From assembly GCF_000159015.1 (NCBI RefSeq), contig NZ_DS999546.1:1-64000 (forward strand): a stretch of DNA of 64,000 nt, in the 5' to 3' direction. Shown piece after piece: positions 51,986 through 61,129 of this stretch. The stretch is from Gleimia coleocanis DSM 15436. GTDB taxonomy: Bacteria > Actinomycetota > Actinomycetes > Actinomycetales > Actinomycetaceae. Numbering within the stretch: position 1 is the stretch's first letter; every line of letters starts with the position of its first letter. The position numbers were made by a program, and so were the translations under genes. The notes under the pieces are model-generated. The model was not told where the DNA came from and ran no database searches. It was given only the letters and a program-made list of their open reading frames with translations.

Positions 51986-52017
51986 ACGGCTTTAGTATTT
52001 ATTAGGAGCAAGAGTCA

Positions 52018-52959
52018 GTGGGTGAGGATAAGCTAATCGCAAAAATGCGGGAGGTTCTTCCTGTTGGTGGGAATACTCTGGTTTGGTCAGGTGATGACTG
52101 TGCTGAGATTGCTACTACCACTGGCTCTTTCCTGATTTCTACGGATGTTTTAGTTGAGGACGTGCATTTTCGTATTGACTGGTCGAGTGCCTTTGAAGTT
52201 GGTGTACGTGCGGCTCAGCAGAATATGGCTGACATTATGGGACAAGGCGGGATAGTTACCGCACTGGTGGTGTCATTGGTGATTCCACCTTATTTGTCTG
52301 AGGACTGGTTGTGTGATCTGGTAGCGGGTTTCGCCGCTGCTGTGGCTCCTACGGGAGCTGGTGTTGTTGGTGGGGATTTGTCGCGTGGTGCGCAGTTAGT
52401 TATTTCTGTAACGGTTTGTGGTGAGAGCGTTAAGACGCCACTTCCGGGTTCGATATTGCGGTCCGGTGCGCGTCCGGGGGATGTGGTGGCGGTGGCTGGT
52501 ACTTTGGGTTATTCTTACGCGGGTTTGCAGCTTTTACAGCGGGGGAATGAACAGCCTGAGTTCGCTTTATTTAAGCAGATTTTTAAGACGCCGCAACCGC
52601 CTTTAGAGATGGGGCCGTTGGCGGCTTTAGCAGGGGCAACGGCGTTGATGGATGTTTCGGATGGATTGTCGTCTGATTTGGCTCGGCTTGCGAAAGCGTC
52701 GCAGGTGAGTGTGTTGCTTTCAAAAACAGCGCTTTCTGCTTTTACGGCACCTTTAGAGGCGGTGGCAGTTTCTCTAGGACGGTCTGCTTTGGATCTGGTT
52801 TTGAATGGAGGAGAAGACCACGCGTTGCTGGCGTGTTTCCCTGCTGGTATTGAGGTGCCCTCTGGCTTTACTGTAATCGGTAGTGTTGAAGCTGGTGGGG
52901 CAGAAGTTTGGCTGGATAGTGAAAAACTTAGTGAGTCAGGTTGGGATCACTTCGCTTAG
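52018..52959 (+). CDS. thiL: Thiamine-phosphate kinase
   Basis: ThiL phosphorylates thiamine monophosphate to thiamine pyrophosphate. Motifs are SGDDCAEIA near residue 24, TDVLVEDVHFR near 42, the nucleotide region QNMADIMGQGG near 69, GGDLSRG near 119 and MDVSDGLSSDLARLA near 211. The length of 313 is typical. The start is GTG after TAGGAGCAAG. From about 52280 on, codon third positions shift to T/G. Confidence 0.93.
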   Translation: MGEDKLIAKMREVLPVGGNTLVWSGDDCAEIATTTGSFLISTDVLVEDVHFRIDWSSAFEVGVRAAQQNMADIMGQGGIVTALVVSLVIPPYLSEDWLCDLVAGFAAAVAPTGAGVVGGDLSRGAQLVISVTVCGESVKTPLPGSILRSGARPGDVVAVAGTLGYSYAGLQLLQRGNEQPEFALFKQIFKTPQPPLEMGPLAALAGATALMDVSDGLSSDLARLAKASQVSVLLSKTALSAFTAPLEAVAVSLGRSALDLVLNGGEDHALLACFPAGIEVPSGFTVIGSVEAGGAEVWLDSEKLSESGWDHFA

Positions 52960-53062
52960 TTTAGTTTCATTTCGTTATCTTTTTGTATTTGTATCTACCG
53001 TATCTATGGTAAATCTGCTAGCATACACGTTTGTACGAGTTATTCGTTAAAGGACGTGAGTT

Positions 53063-55111
53063 ATGCAAAAGAATATAACTACTAAACTAATTACTGGTTT
53101 AATTGCTACCGGCTTACTCTTCCCAACGGTATCAACGACTGCAGCTTTTAGTGCTGTCCTTCCAAGGACAGAAAACACAACCGCTACCGCGCCAGCTGCG
53201 GGTACTTGGAGTGGTTCTATCACTTTTAAACTGGTATTGAATGGTGCTGACGCTCAGAACGAAAACGACTATACCGAAAAAGTCGTTGTGTTTGATAACG
53301 CGCCACTAGACACTCCACTTGGGCTACAGGGAACTCTTCCAAATACTATGGAAGGGCTTTACTGGTCTCGTCCATTTGCGGGTTGGTCTGATCAACCTAA
53401 AGCGAACCGCTACACCTCAGAAAATGTAAAACTTTACTCTGCTAATAACACTTTGGGAGATGTTCTGAAAGATTTCCCAGATGGCAAAGTAGTCTTGCAC
53501 GCAATCTATGATGGTCCATTCGACGGAAAAACCTCATTTTTTGGGATTACGGTACCGCGCTCACACGAAGGGCTAAGCAAACATAACCGTCTGCGAATCC
53601 ACCAGGGGTTAACTAAAGAAACAGTTCTGACTGATTTTATTTCTAACCCTAACTTCGTATTGAAAGACTACATCGCTACCGAGCGTACTAATCCTGCTTC
53701 AGCTACTCCTGGTGTAGACCAGATGGGCTTTGCAGATACTGACCTCGGCCACACCTACACTGACCATAAGGTGGTTGGTTTCTACCACCCTTCCTTAGGT
53801 GAAACAGCTCTAAAATACACCTCAAACTTCAACTTTAATAAGGGCGTAGCTACCGTTGTTCGCAACAATCCTTGGATTTACGGAGTTGGCGCGTTAAGTG
53901 AATCTGAAGTACTACTCACCTACAAAGTAGATCCAAATACTACGGTTGCTGAAAAACTTACGGGATTTACTTTAGACGCAGCGATTTTCCGCCTTAAGCG
54001 AGCTGAAGTTAAAACCACTGCAGGGGTTAAGGATATTACCGTTGAAAATCGTCAGCCAGCTGTAGATACCGGAGACATTCACGAAACCACCTTTGATCTT
54101 TCAATCCCAGCAGATATTGATCGGACTACTATCACCGAAATTCGCTTGATTGCAGAACCTCGCCAACGCCAGGGCGTAGGTGATACTGAAGAAGCCAAAA
54201 CCGCTCAGGCGAAAATCGATGAAAAACTACGTGCCCTGCCTGCAACTGTTTACACTCGCGATATGACCCTGTCTAACCAACAAGGCATTAGTATCACTGC
54301 TGAGCAGGCTAAGAATCTGGCTACTAATGCAGCAGATGGAACTGACCTAGTAGCGACTATTGCAGGTACCGTTGACGGTACAGTGACATTTAAACCATTC
54401 CCACGTCTAGGAAAGTACGATTTAAGTATTCCACGGGTTGCTTCAAACGTTTTAATGGTTGACTTCGTTTACCCTAAAGTTAACTTCGATTTGAACTCGG
54501 TAACCCTTGGTGATACTCGCGATCAGGTAGCTAAGGCAGCTTTTGAGCCAAAGACAGAAATCGAAAAAGACGGTGCAAAGCTACTTGTAGTTGCTGAAAA
54601 CGAATTCCCACAGGTAGAAAACTTCACCGTAAACGATAAGACCTATCGTTTCCTCGGCTGGACTACTGATGCTGCAGGCACTCAACCTTTTGATGCCACT
54701 ACTGATATCCGTCAGGATACTACGGTTTACGCTAAGTGGGCACAGGAAGTTTACCCGGTAGAACCAAACCTGCTACCAGCAGAAAAATGCGGGGTAGAAC
54801 CAACCCTGATGGTACCTGAGGTTACAGGGATTAAATATGAAAAGACCATGGAAGGAAAAGTAGCTACCGTCGTGGCAACACCACTTCCAGGGTATGTATT
54901 CACTACCGGTAATCAAACGGAAACCTGGACCTACACTATTAAAGCTGTGGAGTGTAAGGTGATAACTCCTAAGAAGGATAAGACTAAGACTCCTAAAGCA
55001 CCAGCAAAACCTAAGCTTGCGCAAACCGGTACGAATGTAACTGGAGTAGGCGTAATTGCCTTGCTGACTCTCTTTGGTGGTATTGCCGTGGTACGCCGAG
55101 CACGCCGCTAG
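53063..55111 (+). CDS. LAxTG-anchored cell-surface protein
   Basis: A signal peptide (about residues 1-30) opens the 682-residue protein. The bulk is beta-rich, with many Thr, Asp and Lys. Near residue 530-555 FLGWTTDAAGTQPFD and TTVYAKW match the Flg_new (Listeria-Bacteroides) repeat of Gram-positive surface proteins. A Lys/Pro-rich wall-spanning stretch precedes the sorting signal: LAQTG, a hydrophobic helix and a final RRARR. LAxTG is the motif used by class E sortases of actinobacteria rather than the LPxTG of class A. Ligand unknown; adhesion is inferred. AAAGGACGTG precedes the ATG, and the gene stands alone. Confidence 0.87.
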   Translation: MQKNITTKLITGLIATGLLFPTVSTTAAFSAVLPRTENTTATAPAAGTWSGSITFKLVLNGADAQNENDYTEKVVVFDNAPLDTPLGLQGTLPNTMEGLYWSRPFAGWSDQPKANRYTSENVKLYSANNTLGDVLKDFPDGKVVLHAIYDGPFDGKTSFFGITVPRSHEGLSKHNRLRIHQGLTKETVLTDFISNPNFVLKDYIATERTNPASATPGVDQMGFADTDLGHTYTDHKVVGFYHPSLGETALKYTSNFNFNKGVATVVRNNPWIYGVGALSESEVLLTYKVDPNTTVAEKLTGFTLDAAIFRLKRAEVKTTAGVKDITVENRQPAVDTGDIHETTFDLSIPADIDRTTITEIRLIAEPRQRQGVGDTEEAKTAQAKIDEKLRALPATVYTRDMTLSNQQGISITAEQAKNLATNAADGTDLVATIAGTVDGTVTFKPFPRLGKYDLSIPRVASNVLMVDFVYPKVNFDLNSVTLGDTRDQVAKAAFEPKTEIEKDGAKLLVVAENEFPQVENFTVNDKTYRFLGWTTDAAGTQPFDATTDIRQDTTVYAKWAQEVYPVEPNLLPAEKCGVEPTLMVPEVTGIKYEKTMEGKVATVVATPLPGYVFTTGNQTETWTYTIKAVECKVITPKKDKTKTPKAPAKPKLAQTGTNVTGVGVIALLTLFGGIAVVRRARR

Positions 55112-55133
55112 TAGAAACTAAGCACTAAAACCT

Positions 55134-55185
55134 AATTGTGGTTGTGGGCGGGGAATCACTAGATTCTCCGCCCACAACCACAATT
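55134..55185. terminator. Bidirectional terminator between the surface protein and mutarotase genes
   Basis: A perfect 18-base inverted repeat (AATTGTGGTTGTGGGCGG and complement) with a 16-base loop lies between convergent genes. Confidence 0.92.
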
Positions 55186-55193
55186 AGTACATG

Positions 55194-55973
55194 TTAGTTA
55201 ACGCTGAAAATCACGGATAGCTGTAAGTCCTCACTAGGTTGTAAAACAGCATTTGGATTGCGGTAGAGTTGCTCAACGCAAACAAAATCCAAAGCCTGAA
55301 AATCAGGTAAGTCGCCGATTCCGGGGTTCTCGCCAGGATTCCAAACTACCGTATGCGTGTAACCACTGGGAGTAATCTGCAACCCATCTAAAACAGCTGG
55401 GAAAGCGCCCTCGTAAACGCGATTAATACCCGCTGGAACTGGATTTAAATCCGTATCTGTGTGAGCAGAAACCGGCTCACCAGACGCATAATCTAAATAG
55501 TTGCCACGCACCCCATGCAAAATAGCCTGACCTGCATTAGCGCGGAAGTAACCATGTAGGCCCAACTCAACTGGTTTTGCCTCATCACTGAGGTTCTCAA
55601 TCTGAGCATCCAAACGCAACGACACTGGTGTAAGCGTAAAAGTAAGCCTCATGCGACCTGCGGAAAGAAACTCAGGAACCACCGGGTAATCGCAAGCATC
55701 AAACTCAAAAGTGAAAACAGCTTGAGAATCAGAGGACTCAACTAGCTTCCACTCATTATTTCGGCCAAAACCGTGGAAAGGTTTCGCAGCGCCACCAAAC
55801 CAAGGGAAACACAAGGGAATTCCACCGCGTAGTGGGCCCCGGCAGTCGTGGTCTGCTAAATCAGAGAGGAAAAACTGCTCTACACCATTTACCTGCCAGG
55901 AAAAAATCTGCGCTCCGAAGTGGTTAATCTGTGCGCGGGAAGATCCACAAGTTAAGGTAGTAATACTAGCCAC
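55194..55973 (-). CDS. D-hexose-6-phosphate mutarotase / aldose 1-epimerase family protein
   Basis: This beta-sandwich enzyme interconverts alpha and beta anomers of glucose-6-phosphate or related sugars. It shows GGIPLCFPWFGGAAKPFHGFGR near residue 53, GLHGYFRA near 138 with the catalytic His, and CVEQ near the end. The frame extends upstream, but GTG at 55973 has GAAGGAG at the right distance and starts at the first strand, giving 259 residues. Substrate specificity (YeaD-like) is inferred. Confidence 0.87.
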   Translation of the reverse strand: MASITTLTCGSSRAQINHFGAQIFSWQVNGVEQFFLSDLADHDCRGPLRGGIPLCFPWFGGAAKPFHGFGRNNEWKLVESSDSQAVFTFEFDACDYPVVPEFLSAGRMRLTFTLTPVSLRLDAQIENLSDEAKPVELGLHGYFRANAGQAILHGVRGNYLDYASGEPVSAHTDTDLNPVPAGINRVYEGAFPAVLDGLQITPSGYTHTVVWNPGENPGIGDLPDFQALDFVCVEQLYRNPNAVLQPSEDLQLSVIFSVN

Positions 55974-56056
55974 GGTTTGCTCCTTCGCATGAATGTATAC
56001 AACCTTTACTATTCTAGGAGTAACCAAACGTTGATAAGAGAGTTTTGGAAAACGAC

Positions 56057-56557
56057 ATGTACTATGCCCACCTGATGCCTAGCCCACTGGGAGAAATCCT
56101 TTTAGAAAGCGACGCAACAGCGTTGACCGGCGTGTGGTTTTCCGGCACCTATCCCAAGGACGTTGATTTAAAAGCCGTCGCCAATAGCGAACCCCCCGAA
56201 ATCTTACAGCGGGCAGAAGCCTGGTTAACAGCATATTTTGCGGGTGAAAACCCCGCGCTTGATCTTCCATTAAAGCCACAGGGAACGCCTTTTCAACACG
56301 AGGTATGGAAGTACCTGTTAGAGATTCCGTACGGGCGTACAGTTACCTACGGTTGGATTGCGAAGCAGATTGCGACAGAGCGTAATATAGCGCGGATGTC
56401 TGCCCAAGCTGTAGGCGGTGCGGTAGGAAGCAACCCTATTTCTATTCTGGTGCCTTGTCACCGCGTAGTGGGAGCGAATGGGAAGCTAACTGGCTATGCT
56501 AGCGGTTTAGAACGCAAAGAGTTTCTTTTAGCCTTAGAATCTGCAGGGAATAGCTGA
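56057..56557 (+). CDS. ogt: Methylated-DNA--[protein]-cysteine S-methyltransferase
   Basis: This suicide repair protein removes O6-alkyl groups from guanine. The acceptor Cys lies in ILVPCHRVVGANG, preceded by RMSAQAVGGAVGSNP and the DNA-binding helix start TFQHEVWKYLLEIPYG-like segment (PFQHEVWKYLLEIPYGRTVT). The length is about 167. An in-frame TTG four codons upstream (56045) is an alternative start; neither has a strong binding site. Confidence 0.92.
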   Translation: MYYAHLMPSPLGEILLESDATALTGVWFSGTYPKDVDLKAVANSEPPEILQRAEAWLTAYFAGENPALDLPLKPQGTPFQHEVWKYLLEIPYGRTVTYGWIAKQIATERNIARMSAQAVGGAVGSNPISILVPCHRVVGANGKLTGYASGLERKEFLLALESAGNS

Positions 56558-56850
56558 CCTCCAGTGGAATGGGGGTAGGGTAGGTATTCTTAATAGGATT
56601 CCCCATACCTTAGATAAGGTGGGAAAAGACAAACTCCTACCTTTACTCCTAATGAACTTGTGCGGGAGCATTTTTTCAAAAAATGCTCCCGTAGCCTAAC
56701 GAAAACGCTGTTTTTTAACTTCTGCGGGAGGGAAAACCAAAAAATGCTCCCGCCGGCTTCTAAGTCATGCTTTCGTTTTGGCGTGACTGGGCATATGCGT
56801 ATTGCAAGTAGAGGTTGGGTTTATTCATGCCCTCAGCGTGAATTCAACAA
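56558..56850 (+). repeat. Intergenic region with palindromes sharing TGCGGGAG and AATGCTCCCG
   Basis: A perfect 14-base inverted repeat with a one-base centre (CGGGAGCATTTTTT, 56663-56691) is followed by an imperfect relative at about 56723-56753 that repeats both TGCGGGAG and AAAAAATGCTCCCG. The first can act as the ogt terminator. Upstream, a weaker hairpin lies around 56600-56630 (CCATACCTTAGATAAGGTGGG). An 86-codon frame crossing the region has no plausible product. Between 56754 and 56850 I see nothing more. Confidence 0.65.
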
Positions 56851-56920
56851 ACTAAAAACCCGACCTATCCCCATGACACTAGGAAAAGTCGGGTCCCCAG
56901 CAACACCAAATGTCGTATAA
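56851..56920. repeat. Dispersed hairpin repeat, copy 2
   Basis: This copy matches 18516-18582 over its whole length: ACTAAAA, a CCCGAC/GTCGGG hairpin, GGTCCCCAGCAACACCA and a GTATAA end. The stem here is interrupted while copy 1 is perfect, and the loop sequences differ, which suggests selection on the stem ends and on the tail. Confidence 0.7.
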
Positions 56921-56959
56921 CCCTATAACCCCCGCTTTCCAGGAACTAAGTGAAAACAA

Positions 56960-56987
56960 AAGGACCACTACCGAAGTAGTGGTCCTT
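56960..56987. terminator. Terminator of rpmB
   Basis: Arms AAGGACCACTA and TAGTGGTCCTT enclose a 6-base loop, with an A-rich left flank that becomes a U run in the leftward transcript. Confidence 0.85.
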
Positions 56988-57002
56988 GAAAGCTTATTGC
57001 AA

Positions 57003-57194
57003 TCAGATGTTGCGTTCTACACGCTCACTCTTAATGCAGGTGGTGCAAACGTTCAGACGCTTTGGAGCGCCCTTAACAATCGCACGAATACGCTGAATGT
57101 TTGGGTTCCAACGGCGGTTGGTTCGCACGTGGGAGTGCGAAACGCTCTTGCCGAAGCCGGGTCCCTTGCCACAGACGTCGCACTTAGAAGCCAC
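57003..57194 (-). CDS. rpmB: Ribosomal protein bL28, zinc-binding form
   Basis: This 63-residue large-subunit protein begins [20 protein letters not shown]. Cys pairs at residues 5/8 and 50/53 (CDVC and CTTC) make the zinc-containing C+ form. A Cys-less paralogue, where present in actinobacteria, is usually zinc-regulated; none lies in this window. The start is GTG with CGGAGAT upstream. It diverges from the DAK2-recG operon, a common arrangement. Confidence 0.95.
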   Translation of the reverse strand: MASKCDVCGKGPGFGKSVSHSHVRTNRRWNPNIQRIRAIVKGAPKRLNVCTTCIKSERVERNI

Positions 57195-57404
57195 GGTTGT
57201 ATCTCCGAATCTCGATTAAAACATTTTACCTACGCCAGTTTAGCGCGAAATAGTTCAACACCAAAGTCCAGCGGGTCTGAATGATAGGTATTTCACTTCC
57301 ATATCAGACAACTTAACCAGAATATACGAGTTTCTAAGATATTCCAACTATTGACGCCCCGGTGTGAGTGTCAGGTGAGACACAATTTATGAGAAACTAG
57401 GTTT

Positions 57405-59018
57405 ATGGAGCCTAAAAACACTGCAATTCAGCTGGAAATCGCTGACGTTTCTGACTTACTTCGCCTGTTGGATTTAACTATCGGCAGCTTAGAGACAGTC
57501 GCGCCTCTGCTGGATGATTTAAATGCGTTAGCGGGCGCTGATTTCGACACCGGCTCTAACGCGCTCCACACTTTCCGCACGATAAGACACCTGCTACGTG
57601 AGACGCCCACAGGTTTTGACTCAGCTCCCGCCTTTCTCAACGCCTGTACGATTTATGCGCGCAGCAGCGGCCGGGGGCATATCGGTATTTTAATAGCGAA
57701 CCTATTTGAAAGTTTGGCGAAGTCCGCGCACGCCCAAAAACTGCGTCCAATTGACGTGCGTCGTTTCTTTAAATCCCTTCCAGCTACTTTAGAGCAGTGT
57801 TTTAAAACCCCGGACCTAAGCTTACAGGCGATTGCGGTGGCAGCAGCAGAGGTAGCTGATAATACTGAGGACCCGATTACCAGCATTCACATGATGGTGG
57901 GTGAAGCTTCAATGGAGATTCAAGGGACGTTGATTGAGTCCACTGAGGGTTGGATTAACCCGGGGGCAGCTGTGCTGGCATTATTCATCGCGTCCCTGCA
58001 TTCCCTCTACGATGGTCACGAGGGCGCTTTGGAAGTTGCTCTCGCAATGATTTCAAGTTTGGCGCAGACTGCCTCGCGTAGACCTCTGCCGGCTAATCAG
58101 CCTCGTGAAGGAGCCGAGTACTCCGTAGACTTACAGCTAGACGGCATGGTTGAAGATTTCCAAAACTACTGTGCTTCACTAGATTCCCTGCAAGTGAGGT
58201 ACTCGAAGCAGGGAAGCACTGATCTGCTGGGGATGGGATCATGGCGTTTCCACATAGATACTTCCACGCCATTAAGTGTCATTCCACGTTTCGGATGGGT
58301 ACGTAACATCGTCGTGAAAGACGCTCGCTACGGTGAACTAATCGGCCAAGATGAACTGGCAGTTCAACAGGAAGAATCCGGCGTACTCTACCTTTCACGG
58401 CCAACTTGGCAGCGCCCAGACACAGTACGCGTCATTGCGTTAGTTCGACACCTTGAGTTTTTAGAAGAAATCGCTTCAACTGGCGCATGGGTGGTATTCA
58501 ACCCCTCGTTAGAAGATACTCCAGTGGTAGCATCACTTTTAGCTGACGCACCAGGTAATACAGCACTACTGCTTCCCGCAGATGAACAAGCCCTGCAGAT
58601 AGCTCAACGAGCACAAAAAATCGTTGAAAACCGAGGGAATAACCTGCAGGTAATCTATCCAACTTACCCGTATTCAGACGTGCTAACTAGCGTTTGCGCG
58701 GCCACTGCAGCTCCAATTTTCATGCCCCAAGTTGGCGAACGTACCCCAGAAGTCACCCGACAACTCTTACAGTCAGCAGCTGACGGAAGCGTCCGACGTT
58801 GCGCCCTCGTGAATGACACAAACCCACTGGTGATTAAAGACCAACTCAACCAGCTCATCGGCTACGGATTAAGCCGCCTGGTACTTTTCTGCCCAGAAAA
58901 TGATCAGCAACTCTTGCAAGACACCGTCAATGATGCGTTAGAAGAACGCGGGCAACTGGGACACTACGTGGAAATCATTCACTCTGAAACCACACAGATC
59001 GTCTTAGTAAACGGATAA
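57405..59018 (+). CDS. DAK2-domain (YloV/FakA-like) protein
   Basis: The N-terminal half resembles the DhaL/DAK2 kinase domain, with GADFDTGSNALHTF near residue 43 in place of the usual DGDTGTNM and GRGHIGILIANLFESL near 92 in place of GNSGVIL. The C-terminal half matches the YloV C-terminal region. In firmicutes FakA phosphorylates fatty acids bound to DegV-type FakB. Two Asp of the Mg site are kept, but the first Asp-Gly and the Ser-Gly loop are changed, so kinase activity is doubtful. It lies 3 bases before recG, the conserved neighbour, and opposite rpmB. Confidence 0.8.
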   Translation: MEPKNTAIQLEIADVSDLLRLLDLTIGSLETVAPLLDDLNALAGADFDTGSNALHTFRTIRHLLRETPTGFDSAPAFLNACTIYARSSGRGHIGILIANLFESLAKSAHAQKLRPIDVRRFFKSLPATLEQCFKTPDLSLQAIAVAAAEVADNTEDPITSIHMMVGEASMEIQGTLIESTEGWINPGAAVLALFIASLHSLYDGHEGALEVALAMISSLAQTASRRPLPANQPREGAEYSVDLQLDGMVEDFQNYCASLDSLQVRYSKQGSTDLLGMGSWRFHIDTSTPLSVIPRFGWVRNIVVKDARYGELIGQDELAVQQEESGVLYLSRPTWQRPDTVRVIALVRHLEFLEEIASTGAWVVFNPSLEDTPVVASLLADAPGNTALLLPADEQALQIAQRAQKIVENRGNNLQVIYPTYPYSDVLTSVCAATAAPIFMPQVGERTPEVTRQLLQSAADGSVRRCALVNDTNPLVIKDQLNQLIGYGLSRLVLFCPENDQQLLQDTVNDALEERGQLGHYVEIIHSETTQIVLVNG

Positions 59019-59021
59019 GCC

Positions 59022-61115
59022 ATGGATAAACCAACCTGGCTGAATACGCCACTTGAACGCCTTTTGGGGAGTCGTACGGCAAAGAAACTAGCCCCACTAG
59101 GCTTAGAAAACACCGCAGACTTGCTGCATTTCTACCCACGACGCTACCTGCACTGGGGAAAACTCACCCCACTGTACAGCCTCCACCCAAATGAGGACGC
59201 AACCATCCTCGCATCGGTACAAAGCCAGCAGCTGCACGCCAACCGAAACGGGGGAGTCCGCCTAAATGTGGAACTCACCGACGGACACTCGACTATAACC
59301 GCCACCTTCTTCGCCACCCACCCCGCGAAACTTAGCGTCCACCAAGGACTCTTAAAACCCGGCACCCAGCACCTCTTTGCTGGAACAATCAGCCAGTACC
59401 GAGGACAACTACAACTCACACACCCAAGTTTCGAAGAAGCCGGAGAAGACGTCGAACGCATCCTCACTAAACCAATTCCGGTTTACCCCGCCAGCAGCAA
59501 GTGCCCAACCTGGTTCACCGCTAAAGCCGTGGGCATCATACTTGACCAAATGCGACAAGAAGACTTACTAGACCCCTTCACCGCCAGCGAAAAAGAAAAA
59601 TATGGGCTACTGGACTTAATCGAGGCAATCGAAAAAATCCACCGCCCCAACACGGATACTGACATTCCTAAAGCAAAACACACGCTGAAATGGGTGGAAG
59701 CCTTTGAACTACAGGCAGCTTTCGCGCAACAACGCCACACAAACGCCCAAGCGCGCGCAAAAACTATACCCGCAACCGCCACCGAAATCATTCCAGAAGT
59801 AATCGAAAACTTCGGATACGAACTAACCGGCGGGCAACAAACCGCCATTGCAGAAGTCCTTGCAGATATGAGCCGTGAAGTTCCCATGCAACGCCTGCTC
59901 CAAGCCGATGTAGGCGCAGGTAAAACCATTGTTGCTGGCATTTTGATGAGCGTTGTCGTTAATGCCGGATACCAGGCTGCGCTGCTTGCCCCCACGGAAG
60001 TTCTAGCACAACAACACGCCCTGAACTTACGTAGACTACTACCCGTCCCCGTAGAACTACTGACCGGGTCAAGTAAAGCCGGAACCCGCAAACACATTGC
60101 TGAAATCACTGGCAGTGGACAGCCTGCCGTTTTAGTAGGCACTCACGCGCTACTCCAAGACTCCTTAACCTTTAAGAACTTAGCGCTGGTAGTAATCGAT
60201 GAACAGCACCGTTTCGGAGTCGCACAACGAGAAAAACTCCGTGAAAACCAAGATTTTGTGCCACACCTGCTTTCCATGACAGCTACGCCGATTCCCCGCA
60301 CAATCGCTATGACCGTGTTCGGAGACTTGGATATTACCGAAATCCGAGAGCTTCCAAAAGGGCGTATCCCCGTGAAGACACACACGGTTAATGAGTGCAA
60401 TCACGCCTGGATGCAACGACTGTGGGTGCGCTCGCGGGAAGAAATCGAAGCTGGTGGACGCGTATTCGTCGTAGCCCCACGCATCGGCGACGAAGAATCA
60501 GATTCTGAGTTAGCGTCGGTTACTCAAACCGCGCAGCGTCTGCGAAACCTACCAGCCCTGCAGGGGATTAAGGTCGGGGAACTACACGGTAAACTAACGC
60601 CAGAAGAAAAAGCTCAGATTATTAGTGACTTTAACACGGGCCAGTTATCTCTGCTGGTGACCACTACAGTGATTGAAGTGGGCGTCGATATTAAAGACGC
60701 GTCGCTAATGGTGATTCTAGATGCCCAACAGTTCGGGCTGTCGCAGCTGCATCAGCTGCGTGGGCGCGTGGGGCGTGGCGGGCAAGCAGCTACCTGCATT
60801 GCGGTTTATAGTGCGGAAGCAAATCCTGATTCTATTGAGCGTTTAGAGGCTTTTGCTTCTACTAATAGCGGGTTTGAGTTAGCTGAGTATGATTTGAAAC
60901 TGCGTTGCGAGGGCAACGTTTTAGGACAGTCTCAGTCAGGAAAAACAACTTCGTTAAAAGCCCTGCGAGTGCTACGCGACGCAGATATTATTGCCTCTGC
61001 ACGGGATCTGGCGCTCGCGGTGGTGGCAGAAGATCCGCAGTTAGAGAAGCGCCCTGAGTTGGCTGCGCGAGTCGGCTTGGCGCGTCAAGATGCCGTTTGG
61101 ATGGACCGGGTTTAA
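59022..61115 (+). CDS. recG: ATP-dependent DNA helicase RecG
   Basis: RecG remodels stalled forks and Holliday junctions. An N-terminal wedge/OB domain (residues about 50-150) precedes the helicase core: LLQADVGAGKTIVAG near residue 295, DEQHRFGVAQR near 391, MTATPIPRT near 419 and the TRG region HQLRGRVGRG near 577. At 697 residues it is normal in size. The first three quarters use A/C-ending codons and the last quarter T/G-ending ones, with a visible change around 60640-60700. Confidence 0.95.
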   Translation: MDKPTWLNTPLERLLGSRTAKKLAPLGLENTADLLHFYPRRYLHWGKLTPLYSLHPNEDATILASVQSQQLHANRNGGVRLNVELTDGHSTITATFFATHPAKLSVHQGLLKPGTQHLFAGTISQYRGQLQLTHPSFEEAGEDVERILTKPIPVYPASSKCPTWFTAKAVGIILDQMRQEDLLDPFTASEKEKYGLLDLIEAIEKIHRPNTDTDIPKAKHTLKWVEAFELQAAFAQQRHTNAQARAKTIPATATEIIPEVIENFGYELTGGQQTAIAEVLADMSREVPMQRLLQADVGAGKTIVAGILMSVVVNAGYQAALLAPTEVLAQQHALNLRRLLPVPVELLTGSSKAGTRKHIAEITGSGQPAVLVGTHALLQDSLTFKNLALVVIDEQHRFGVAQREKLRENQDFVPHLLSMTATPIPRTIAMTVFGDLDITEIRELPKGRIPVKTHTVNECNHAWMQRLWVRSREEIEAGGRVFVVAPRIGDEESDSELASVTQTAQRLRNLPALQGIKVGELHGKLTPEEKAQIISDFNTGQLSLLVTTTVIEVGVDIKDASLMVILDAQQFGLSQLHQLRGRVGRGGQAATCIAVYSAEANPDSIERLEAFASTNSGFELAEYDLKLRCEGNVLGQSQSGKTTSLKALRVLRDADIIASARDLALAVVAEDPQLEKRPELAARVGLARQDAVWMDRV

Positions 61116-61129
61116 GGTAGGCTGGTTTT

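Noticed and set aside
56660-56920. 86-codon frame downstream of ogt
   Set aside because: It runs through palindromes and the dispersed repeat, has no homology or composition of a protein, and its start is inside a hairpin.
56910-57284. 124-codon plus-strand frame
   Set aside because: It is antisense to rpmB, which has a clear bL28 sequence, start and terminator.
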